Assembly: GCA_026182355.1 (NCBI GenBank)
Contig: JAPFBL010000232.1
Location: forward strand, 1-64,000
Origin: Hermatobates lingyangjiaoensis
Taxonomy: Eukaryota > Arthropoda > Insecta > Hemiptera > Hermatobatidae
Length of the DNA stretch: 64,000 nucleotides
Direction: 5' to 3'
The notes beneath the pieces were generated by a model. It was given only the letters and a program-made list of their open reading frames with translations. It was not told the origin of the DNA and did no database searches. Numbering within the stretch: position 1 is the stretch's first letter; every line of letters starts with the position of its first letter. Of this stretch, positions 52,464 to 63,395 are shown in pieces. The translations under genes and the position numbers were made by a program.

Positions 52464-52496
52464 CTGAAGAAGAGCACTAAGTGTTCGAAACGCGTT
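52464..52496 (+). ncRNA. Hammerhead-like ribozyme motif (CGCG family)
   Basis: Same as 52042-52075 on the other strand. GAAACGCGTT intact, followed by C instead of G. Confidence 0.65.
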
Positions 52497-52605
52497 CTTA
52501 CTTTCTTATTAAACTTTTCTCTTTTTTTTTGGGTAGAGACGTAATTCTTGAAATCTCTAAATATGAGTAAATACCACAGTATATAACAGATTGCACAAGT
52601 AATGA

Positions 52606-55600
52606 ATGAAGAAAAAATATTTCATTATTTTCGAATCTATTATGAACATCACATAGAAAAAATGAAAAGTTTAAAACCTATAAACAATTTGCTTCTTATT
52701 TTTTTTTTTATGATTGAAATGTATTTGATGATGGTATTAAATGTAAAATTTATTCTTACAGGGTTATTCTGACTTAAAACATTTAACTGATTTAAATTGT
52801 TTCAGTATTTGACTCCTTTTTAATAGAGAAGAGAGCTTGTAGATTTTAGAAGAAAGGTGTGTGTGGAAAGATAAAATGCATTTATATTTCAAATTGCATT
52901 TCTTTAATGATTTAATTATTAATAAATTAATGGATAAAATCTGTCTGATTAAAATTTATTGCGAAATATATGAAGGATTATTTAGTCGAAAGACCCTAAT
53001 TAGTTACCTGTAAAAATGGTCTTAATAATGATGTTTATGTCTAGGAACAATTAATAAACTTTATATCATTAGAAAAATCCAACATTCCTCGTGAATCGTT
53101 TAAGAGTTATGCAACTCTGCACAAGGTATTATGGATTTTATGAATCTGATGTTTATTAACCTTTGGGGTAGTATGTATTTAATTAATAAACTGTGGGTGT
53201 TATAAAAAATGAATACGAATACAAAGTTCTACCGCTTAATTGTTATCAAACAACTTAACTGATATTTTATGTTGCACTCACCTTAAAATGACTTGGAAAT
53301 TGTTTTCTTTCTTTTTTTTTGTACTTAATTAGAGGTGTGAATTGCTGTATACATGTAAACCACAGTATCAAATTCTAAAATTAGTTAGAAATCTTTGCAA
53401 TTAATTAATATATATATAGTAAACGCCGGTATATTCACCGCAAAAATTTATTGTGATCTCTTTAATTGTATAATATCATTTGTTTTCATAGATCTACAAA
53501 ACAGATGGCATATAAGAAATAATACAATCATTCAAAAACTAAATATACATAAAAAGGGGGGGAAAAATCATACATACAGAAGACATAGAAAGAACTTTCA
53601 GAACTACTTGTATGTTTCAACTGACAGTTGTCGTCAGGCAATGAAATGCTTCGCTGCCAGTCAGAGACTGAGGTCGTGAGGGCTTTATTTTTTTAAAATG
53701 ACAGTTTTCTATGAAAAAATCGATATTTTCTAATGTCTTCATGAATTGTCAGATTTAAATTTATACATTTATGAATCAAGCTGGATTCGAATTGTTATCT
53801 ATCATATGATCCATTCCTCATTACCATTGTATAGAAAAACGTTTCTACTGAGGCAGAGTATATTTCTTTAATAGGTCTAAAGTCTCACTAGCGACCAATA
53901 TACATTATCTGTGAAGGTTGACTGACGTTTTAAACTATGCAGTTTGCTGTCGTCCATCCGTTAATTCACTTCTCCTAAGGACGACCTACATTAACTGTCG
54001 AAATATTGAAAATTGAGTGCTACCTTTCCTTCTATATGCCGCAGTTTATTTTAGGTATACAAATATAGAATAATAATATTTATCAAAAATAGCTCAGTTT
54101 TCAAAAATTCAATAAAATTGTTAAAGGCCATTTAAACCTTGAAAACAGACCGATTTGTGATAAATATTTCTATTTTAGTCTAAATCAGGGTCGATATAAT
54201 GTCTTCATCAAGACGATGGTTTGTTGAAATATCGAGGTGAATCGTGTCAGTTCATTGTGTGTGTTTTTCTGTATAATTTGATATTGTGTGATCGTGGACC
54301 GTTCTTTTATTAATATATACGTCTATATATATATATGACTATCAAAAATTGAAATTTTTAGCAAGAATAGTAAATCAAATAAGAGCAAAAAACACCGAAA
54401 AATAGTCATTTTTATATATTAACAAAGTTGTTAACGAAGTTCTGATTTTTTCTTGGTAGTGAGTTTTCTTTGTTAGTACTTGTATGTAAATACAATTAAC
54501 TGCCGTTTGGCTTGCGACTTGTTCTCTTGACTGTGACACTAAAATGAATGATTAATGAGAAGTGAGTTTAAACTTTCTTTTTTTTTTTAACAAAATACCA
54601 AATTAAACTATTAAAGAGTGCAACAAATTAAGTATTAAAAAAAAAAACGCCGACAAAACTCTTAATATTTTGACAACCGTCATCTCCAAGAGAAGAAAAA
54701 GGAAGCTGAAATAGGTAGCAGAGACTTTTTAGGATGGAGATCATTTAACTTACTGCTATGATGAAAATCGCTGCTAGTCCAACGACTTAGTCCTATTGTT
54801 GGATTTCTTACTGTGGTTTATTATACGTTGATTTGTATTCCACATGAAATTTCTATATCTATGAAATTGCTTGCATATATATATGTGTGTGTGTGTGTGT
54901 TTACAAGTATTGGAACTTTTTTGCCAAACTTAAAATAAAAAACAATGACTATTTTTTTAGGAATGGTCTTTCGACAATTAAATCCTCTTATGACAGATTA
55001 AGGAAAACTATAAGCGGTACCTTGTCGAACTTAGGTACCTCGAAAATCTTTTATGTCCTTGTTTTGGATGGTATTATATAATAACTCAAAATTATTAGAA
55101 AATAAATTAATTGCCAATAAATAGAATTCGACAGATTTTAGAAAGTAGTTCTTTGTTTTACCTCTATAATATATGACTTTTATTTATATTTTGATACGCA
55201 AATTTTATTTCATATAATTTGATGTGAAAAAAAATAAGAATTCATAGAAAAATGCATGGGAATTGATATATAAAAAAAAAAAAAACTGTAAATAATTCTG
55301 GCATACCACTGTGATGGGGCTCTGGGTAAACAATTTTTTTTTTTTGGAGATATCTGAATAAATTTTCATATTTAAAATATTTTTATTTTCAGAAATGTAA
55401 GGGAAAAAAAGTAATTTTTAAGAAACTAGGGTTAAAATTGTAGTAAACCCTTTATTAGGTGGATTGTTGCCTAATGTCATTTCTCGAATAAATGATTAAG
55501 TATAGTGCGTACAGATATATAAATATATATAATATATATTTATATATATTCATTGTATATTATTTGATTGTATATCATTATGGTTCCTGTGATATGAGTG

Positions 55601-56250
55601 TTTTTTTTTGCTTTTTTATGTTAATCACTATACATATATATATGTTATTGGAATACATAAATAATTTAATAGCTGTGCATTCGAATGTTATTTTGTATTT
55701 CTTTGTATCAGAAACTGTCCAAAGTATAATTATAATTTCATATTTATTCCTTATAATTGTTTTATGGAAATTTAAGTTATATCTTGTAAGTTATTGTATA
55801 TTAAACTTTTTTTATTATAAATTTGTTGTAAGAAGTTAATGATTTATGTTTTTAAACTAATAGTAGGTGTAAAGAAATTTGATCTCAAATTTTGAAAGTA
55901 ATGAAAGGTCATGTTTGGTGTATGTAAGGCGATTACGTGTTCCGTGGTGTCTTTGTTTCAAACGTAGGTTATTTGATTAAAATAGTCATGAAAGCTTATA
56001 ATACATTTTTTTCTGAACATTTGGATTATTTTTTCATTTGAAATGTTCTTCCTATTTTCAGATGACAAAGAAAAGAGTGGCTCCTTGTAGAAAAGGTGAA
56101 GTTTATTGGTCACAAGACTGAATGATTCTAGATACTCATGAAACATGCCTGTGTCTCCTCCTTACCTCTTGACAAGGACACTCATATAAGAAAACTGTAA
56201 ATAATATGCCATAATTATATTTGTACTCTATTCCAGATTGACGAGTATAT
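52606..56250. other. AT-rich DNA with minor repeats
   Basis: Contains single arms of the TCGAAATATTG-type repeat at 53960-54040 and 54200-54270, a related minus-strand sequence at 54655-54700, and a (GT)n tract at 54884-54900. The open frames at 53395-53679 and 55492-55839 carry no recognised domain. Confidence 0.45.
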
Positions 56251-56256
56251 ACAGAC

Positions 56257-57170
56257 GAGACCCAATTGTATCAATATTTATTTTGATTTTTTGAACACCT
56301 GAAGTTTATATTTTAATTTTATCAGGATTCGGACTTATTAGGATTTTGCATATTAGACTGGAGAGAGGAAGAAGTACGACATTTGGAACTTTAGGAATAA
56401 TTTATGCAATAGTAGCAATTGGATTATTAAGTTTCATTGTATCTTCTTAATTTATTGGGAATCGACCCTTAGGATTGCATAAGCAAATAGGAATTATCAC
56501 TTTGGAATCGACCCTTAGGATTGTGTATGCAAATAGGAATTATCACTTTGGAATCGACCCTTAGGATTGTGTATGCAAATAGGAATTATCACTTTGAAAT
56601 CGACCCTTAGGATTTCGTATGCAAATAGGAATTATCACTCTGGAATCGACCCTTAGGATTGCGTATGGAAATAGGAATTATCACTTGAAATTGACCCTTA
56701 GGATTTCGTATGCAAATAGGAATTATCACTCTGGAATTGACCCTTAGTATTGCGTATGCAAATAGGAATTATCACTCTGGAGTCGACCCTTAGGATTGCT
56801 TATGCAAATAGGAATTATCACTCTGGAATCGACCCTTAGGATTGCGTATGCAAATAGGAATTATCACTCTGGAGTCGACCCTTAGGATTGCTTATGCAAA
56901 TAGGAATTATCACTTTGGAATCGACCCTTAGGATTGCATATGCAAATAGTAATTATCACTTTAAGAATCAACCCTTAGGATTGCGTATGCAAATAGGAAT
57001 TATCACTATGGAATCGACCCTTAGGATTGCTTATGCAAATAGGAATTATCACTCGACCCTTAGGATTGCATATGCAAATAGGAATTATCACATAGGAATG
57101 TGGATTTGTGTTACTATTGGATTTGCCGGAATAAAATTTTCTGGATCTCCTAATATTCGCGGTTCTCATA
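56257..57170 (+). pseudogene. Nuclear mitochondrial cox1 fragment (NUMT) with internal tandem array
   Basis: At 56257-56445 the sequence follows mitochondrial COX1. Peptide pieces are [13 protein letters not shown], then [20 protein letters not shown], using TGA as Trp in the upstream FWFF stretch and ATA as Met. A one-base deletion breaks the frame just before EVYIL (cacct for caccct). At 57110-57165 the cox1 sequence resumes with GIKIF and an NIRGSH stretch matching TIHGSN. The 78 bases of cox1 expected between the two parts are replaced by about 630 bases of 46-bp repeats. It is a broken nuclear copy, not a functional gene. Confidence 0.8.
56461..57092 (+). repeat. 46-bp tandem array, about 14 copies, inside the NUMT
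   Basis: The unit contains ggaatcgacccttaggattg and tatgcaaataggaattatca. Copies differ by one to three bases, and the last unit is shortened. The words ggaatcgac and gcaaataggaattatcac resemble the missing cox1 codons for GIDVDTRAY and AT(I/M)II, so the unit may have arisen by amplifying that piece. Confidence 0.9.
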
Positions 57171-57174
57171 GGTT

Positions 57175-60035
57175 TAATATTATAAATATAATATTATAAT
57201 TGTTATGTCTGTAATGTCTTTTACTAAAAAATAAGGGTGAAATGGTATTTCATCATAATTTCTATTTGTTCCTATTAGATTATTTGATCGTATTTGGTGC
57301 AAAATACTAAATGAATTATAGACGTGAATCGGCCCTCTGGATATACTAGTTTTTGAACTTCTTATGTGGGAGTAATATGGTGGTATATCTCAACTCGCTA
57401 ATGTGGGCCATAATTTAAATAGGTACTAATAAAAAATGAACCATACATGCTGTCCCTAGTCAGCTGGAAAGTTCTAACTGTGTGGACGGTAAACAAAACT
57501 TTTTTAAGTTTACAAGAAGAAGTAATGGCAAAAAGAAAATCTATTACTAAATATTTTCAAAATTGTGGTCTTTTTTTACCATGATTCAGGAAAAGATACA
57601 TTTGAGTTTCACTTCCTTCCTGAATTATTGTCATTATAAACTTTTTGTTAAGCAAAGTAATATTATAAAAACTACCAAATTATCGCAAAATTCCGTAATA
57701 CGTTACATGATTAAAATAACAGTTCTAATGTTTTAAAGTATTTTTTCGATTATTATTGAATGAAATATGGAGATTATTAATAATAATTTCCCCGAAAAGA
57801 ATTAAAACGTAAAAAAAATGTACAAATGAAAAGAAATCGTAGAATCGTTTTCGCCCAATGCGGCGGGAGTATTCTCGAGAGCTGTTTCCTACAAACTTTT
57901 AATTGTTCACCATACATTCACTTTCTTCTTTCGGTTACTTTCACGAGACCACTATCTCGATATACTGGTTTTTGTCGCCTCTATAAAAATAGACGAAAAT
58001 GCTTTTTAACATTATCGTGAAATAATTTTCTGATGATGCCTTCTTGGACGGATGGATTTCAACATATCATACAATATACTGAATTATAGTTACATATGAA
58101 ACTTAATAGTAACCAAAGATTTAGTTGCTCTGTTTAATTTGAGAAACTCCTTATTCTAAACATTCAATAATAGTACTCTAAATCGTCAACAAAGTTACAT
58201 AATTAAAAATCAGGGACGTGCAGTTAGGTGTGGCTGTGCAGGCGACAATCCTGTGAAGAAAAACATGTGAAATGAGTAAAATAGTTAAGTGGTTATATGT
58301 ATCCAAAGAATTACACTGTTAAGATATTTTTCAGTTGACTTCACCAGTTTTAGGCTGCTTTTATTCCACATCGTTGGCTTTTCACATTTACTGTTCAGAT
58401 CCTTAAAAGAAATGCGCAATGAGGCTGCCGCCTGCTGTGCCTCTCCATAGATTGCGCAGTGACTGTAAACTGTGCTGACTTACTCTGCAGTGATAGTGTA
58501 TTTCTATCTCTGAATGTCTCTATTAAAATGTTTAAACACTTTTGCTATACTAACTAAATTTCCAATATACAGTGCTTTTTGTGAATACTGGTATGTTTGT
58601 TAGTTTCTTTCTTGTGCTGAACGATCATAAAACTTCTGCCAAGCGTCAATGAGTGAGCATACAGTTCTCTTGTCCGGAGTGCCTGTGACTACAGGTTTTA
58701 AATCTGACTGTGATGAAGTCGGTGCCCCACTTATACCAAGAACCTCACCACATGTCACTGTTATCAGTATACCAATGTAGTTAACCTCAAATAATCCTGA
58801 TACAAATGAAATTTACTACGATTACTAATTAGATATGATTTATTAGTATTTAAATCTACCACAATAAATAACTAACGCTATCTAACGATTGTTAAAAATT
58901 TTTTTGTATAAAAATCTTCATTTTTTAATTAAAAATCTTTAACAATTTGCTAAATAGCGGTTCCAGCGCAAGATTGACACACGGAACTGTTAATCTTTCC
59001 ATATGTGGTTTTTGTTTAACGTAACATTTAGTTTAAAAATTTGGATATATTTTAAAATGTTGTTTGCATTTATTAAATCATATTAATGATTTTTGTTGAA
59101 TTTTATTAAAGCGAAGAAGGTTTAATATACGCTCAAATACTTTCAATAAAATGAATATAAAATTGTAAACCGATTATGATTTTCTACTCTAATATGCTAA
59201 ATACATAAACATTTTTCGGGATTTATTTTGTTTTTATTTTTTTTACATAGAAGGTCGTATCCAATGTTCATCAAGCATGTGCATTGTTTTTCTTTCGCAC
59301 TTATTCTTTTATCTCCCATCAAAATTATGCAGAGTCAGTCGCATCTCTACTGGTCAGCGAGTAACCGAAATGCCCAACAGCCAAGTGTTGGCCAAAATTA
59401 CTTATTTTGGCTAATAAGTAATCATTATTTTATCTAGTTTTCCAGTTGAAACTGAAACATACAATTTTGAGTACCATTTATTATTTGCTGTCCATTAGTG
59501 AACTTTGATTTGCTCCCCTAAAAAACGCTATTATGAACCCTACATAGGCTCTTCTTTAGAATACATTTTTAGTTTTTAGTTTATGGATACTACAATTTTG
59601 TTTGAATAAAATCAGATGCCAAGTAAATGGAAGCATTTATTATATTAAAATTATTTTATTTTTTATTGATATAAAAATTGAAACTAATTACTGTAAAAAT
59701 ATTGAATGTAATATAAAAATATATTATCTTACATTATACAAGTTCCTCATAGCTGGAACAGTTTCGAACCTCGTCCATTGTCAAGTGTAGTTTAATATTA
59801 TTCTATATTTTAATACAGAGTGACATAATAATTACCCTCTTAAAGGAAGATAGGGTAATTAGACCTCTTAAGTCGATAACAGACTTTTACTTGCAGTAAG
59901 CTCTTAAATATTATTCTCTAAAGAACTGCATACATTTATTTATTTTATTTAAGTTTTATGTCTCTTTGTTCCTACATGTCACTAAGTATAGCAGTGTGGT
60001 AAATAAGTCGTCTGTTGGTTTGGTTGTGAATTATG
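57175..60035. other. AT-rich DNA, no gene recognised
   Basis: A GC-richer stretch at 58205-58500 beginning tcagggacgtgcagttaggt resembles a transposon end, but no matching end was found. Short frames (57826-58020, 59228-59437) carry no signature. Confidence 0.4.
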
Positions 60036-60040
60036 CTCTT

Positions 60041-60380
60041 TGGGGGGGCCAGGTTAGCTTAGTTGTTAACGTATTCGCCTCGGAACTAGCAGGTTCAGAG
60101 TTCGAAACCCACTCTAGCTTTCGATTAATTTGCAAAGAGAGGGGTGAATAAATCTGATGTCGCCCCTCGAAGAGGAGCTTAATTAAATAATTAGCCATCA
60201 GTCCCAAGCCTGTAAGATGTCAGGTACTCGTTAAAGATTTATACACTAAATACACTTAAGTAAGGCAAAATTTAGGACTCCTAAAGTAGGTAGAATGTTT
60301 ATTGTGTGGTATCACAAAGGGCCTATGTATGTTCTCTTGTGGGATTGCCACTACAACCTAACCTAACCTTACCTAATTTA
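60041..60380 (+). mobile_element. tRNA-derived SINE, full length with TTAGG-type tail
   Basis: Head with B box agttcgaaaccc, body with gatgtcaggtactcgttaaa, 3' part gtggtatcacaaagggccta, and a tail of CCTAA repeats (60359-60378). Confidence 0.85.
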
Positions 60381-61710
60381 TGATCTTGTAAACTTTATCG
60401 TATTTAAATATTTCTAGTGTTTCTCTTATTGCCTCACTTTAGTCGTTTATTTCTTTAAATTATTGACAAGACAAATTATTTTTAGTGAATATAGCGATAA
60501 AAAACAGTAAAATTGAATTAAATCTAATTAAAATTAAAAAAATAAAATAAATTATTTTTTTTTACATAAGATAATACTTACTAGGTTAATTTAATTGGGA
60601 GCAACAATCTACTTAAGAGGTCAATTATTGTCTTCCTAAAACATTCAGCTTCTGCTCTAGACTACGGACGAGTTTCGAAAGCGATCGAGGTATGAGAACA
60701 CTTGAGAGGTAAGACAGTATAGTTTTATATTACACTATGAACTGCACTATCAAAGTATTGAGAGATTATTTTCTATAGTATGCCTAAATAACATAGTAGT
60801 CATCTTTATCAAAGCAGTTCATATCATACTTGGGCATCCTGGCAGTCTTGCCACTATTATGCTATCCTCAGTACTACATAAGTTACTGCAAGTTGTATTA
60901 AGAAATGAATAAACGTTTTATCTCGTTTACTGGTGTTGGAGTAGTTTCGGACTCTCAACACTAGTATTCGAGGTTAGACAGTTATCCATTTCGAAATATC
61001 CCCTCTCTGACAGGAATCAACATTCTGAATGATATCAGCTTCTTTGATATAATCGTCGTATAAATATATTCTCAGTCTATGACCTGTGTCGACTGGCCAT
61101 TTATTTGTTCACATCGATTAAGTTCTTAAACCCTCGAAATACACTTTTATATTCTACTAAATTTATAGTAATCACCTTTGAAATTACTGCAACTGTGAAA
61201 AACTCGTAGATATGTCTTTAATTAAACGCAAATAGTTGATTTTTGGAGTATAAGAAATTTCATAGTACAAAGTAGGAAATATAGAAAAATTCAAAAACAT
61301 GTCATACTAATCTTGAATTTGTACTTCTATGGTATCCATCTCCATTTGAACCTATTTGAAATTCTCCTTGATATTGAAATGGCAGTTGGCAAAATCTGTT
61401 GAGACTGTTCTGAAATAGGAGTTATTTAAAGAAAAAAAAAAAGGTTATTATAATACAAACAGTATAAGCATAGTACGAGATTAAAAATATGTCCTAATCT
61501 TTAAAAAAATGTCCTAATATTAAAAATGAGAAAAAATATTGGCTTAGGTAAACTTTATCATGCCCATTCACTACAATCATAGACCTGTTTTAAAGACTTA
61601 CTGCTATGGCAGAGTAGTAAAAAAGCTTCTTTCAAATATCTAAGTAAACATGTTTGTGGGAAACGTTTTGAGATCAGAATTGAATTATACTTTGAGTTAA
61701 AACCAAACCA
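60381..61710. other. AT-rich DNA, nothing recognised
   Basis: No gene or repeat family could be identified. Confidence 0.5.
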
Positions 61711-61712
61711 GA

Positions 61713-61980
61713 ATGCTGGGTTAGCCCAGTGGCAACGTGCTAGCCTCTGGAGTGGTAGACCAGAGGTTCAATGGGCCACGATTTATTCACTATAATCTGA
61801 ACACAATGTTTCCGAGCCTTTACGATCAAGTACTTGTTAAAGATCTCTTTACTCTTGAGTGAGTCAATATTTAGGACTCCCAATGTAGAATCAAGTCATC
61901 TTTGTATTGTATCACAAAGGGCCAACGATCGGCTTATGTGTGTTTTCTCGTGTGAATACCACAGCAACCCAACCTAAAGT
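61713..61980 (+). mobile_element. tRNA-derived SINE with shortened body
   Basis: Head gttagcccagtggcaacgtg, B-box region agaggttcaatgggcc, then a body with a deletion and the usual tail (tatcacaaagggcc, caacccaacctaaa). Confidence 0.75.
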
Positions 61981-62571
61981 CAAAATATTAAAAGCTAGCT
62001 GGCAAGAACCATCCAGTAAGTGTTATTAAACATTATTGTAAATTAAGTTTTTTCATGTAATAGTTCAGTTCAAAAAAGTTACAAAGTGGAACCATCAAAA
62101 AGTTGTTGTTGAGATACTTTTGTGCGCTTGTTTTTCAAATATTATCAATTTTGTATATCTCAGATAAATAAATTAATTCATTCATTAATCTAATGAATGT
62201 CTGTAGTAATTTATATGATAGCCTACCCTTAGCATGAGTTGATTCAATGGCGTTAATGGCATCCTTCCCTTAAGGTACCTAGTATGGTAAACTACATTTT
62301 ACGATTTAAACCAGATCAAGTTTATGAACTTTAAAATATTCTGATTGGTTAAAATTTATTGATTCTAATACTTTATTGACTAAAAGATGAGTATTTTCAT
62401 CATTAGGTTAAGAGTGTCTGAACCAGGATTTTAGTTCTGTGAATCCTTCTTCAGACACTGAAAGTTGAAACATGAAAATGTCTCAAAAACACTTTCGCGC
62501 CATGATTATTACAAATGTGTATTAAGTGAAACCAAAGTGCCACACAACACCCTCTATTCGGCTCTAGCTTA

Positions 62572-62884
62572 TGTTAGGCCAGGCATGGACAACCTTTTGT
62601 GAACCGGGAGCTGCATTATATAATTTCCAAGTGACCGCGGGCCGCATGGTAATTTCTGTGGTATTTCGATATAATATACAAGATATAATATGTATAATGC
62701 ATTCTTATCAATATAGAGAAATACATACTGTGCGCTGTATTAAAGTGTCAATAATTATTTAACTTTATATTTATATATTTTCAATAATAATTAATGAAAA
62801 TTATTATTCATATTTCATCATTTCTCCAAACTACAAAACATTAGTACGTCATATATGAAAAAACTAAAACATTTGTTGCTATAG

Positions 62885-62925
<41 letters not shown>

Positions 62926-63395
62926 ATGTTATAATTTCCTTCCAAAAGTCATGGTGGGCGTTTTTTTATAACCAAAAAGCAAAGGAACTTTTAATATTAA
63001 GATAGAATTCCAGATAATATCTGAGGGCCGCAGAAATATACGTGCTGTGGACAACGGGCCGCAGGTTGCCCATGCCTGTGTTAGGCTGAAGTGACTATCC
63101 CGCAGGAGAGCACACGTCAGTCAAAGATTGGCTCTTTATTAACCCACACAATAAATATTGTCCATTGAGATTCCTAAATTTGCCTAACTCAAGAATGTTT
63201 AGAGTAGGAATCTTCAAACACTTACTGGTCATTGTACAGGTTCGGGACCGAAGGTTTACCGTCTTTCCAATGAATAACATGCTAAAATTTTTTTTTGACC
63301 TCTCGCGTGAATAAATCGAGGGTCATAGTGCGTATCGAACCCTAGATCTACCAATCCTGAGGTGACTAAGTACCCCAACAACACAAATTCGTTCT
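62572..63395 (-). mobile_element. tRNA-derived SINE interrupted by a hAT MITE
   Basis: Minus-strand SINE with its tail at about 62572-62579 and 63079-63110, body to about 63300, and head to 63395. The MITE sits inside the TTAGG-like tail. Confidence 0.75.
62580..63078. mobile_element. hAT-type MITE with perfect 8-bp target duplication
   Basis: Terminal inverted repeats CAGGCATGGACAACC and GGTTGCCCATGCCTG, flanked by identical tgttaggc at 62572-62579 and 63079-63086. 499 bases, about 85 percent similar to 9524-10034. A (CT)n microsatellite sits at 62886-62924, the same internal position as in the other copy. Confidence 0.92.

Larger units (their letters stand above)
51990..52605. mobile_element. 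Long fold-back element, CGCG family (CTGAAGA type)
   Basis: Arms 51990-52210 and 52345-52560 inverted, (AT)n-rich spacer at 52258-52317, right boundary gagtaaataccacagtat then gattgcacaagtaatga. Sister copy of 34610-35235. Confidence 0.85.

Noticed and set aside
53395..53679. 94-codon frame with a basic C-terminal half
   Set aside because: No recognisable domain or splice context, and composition typical of the surrounding DNA.
56888..57199. Plus-strand 103-codon frame with repeated GIITLESTLRIAYAN-like peptide
   Set aside because: It is the 46-bp array inside the NUMT read in one frame. Units of 46 bases shift frame each copy, so it is not a protein repeat.
62400..62480. Hammerhead-like motif near ctgaaagttgaaacatg and cttcttcagacac
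   Set aside because: On neither strand do CTGANGA, a hairpin and GAAA occur in the right order. The AGGATT/AATCCT hairpin is not followed by GAAA.
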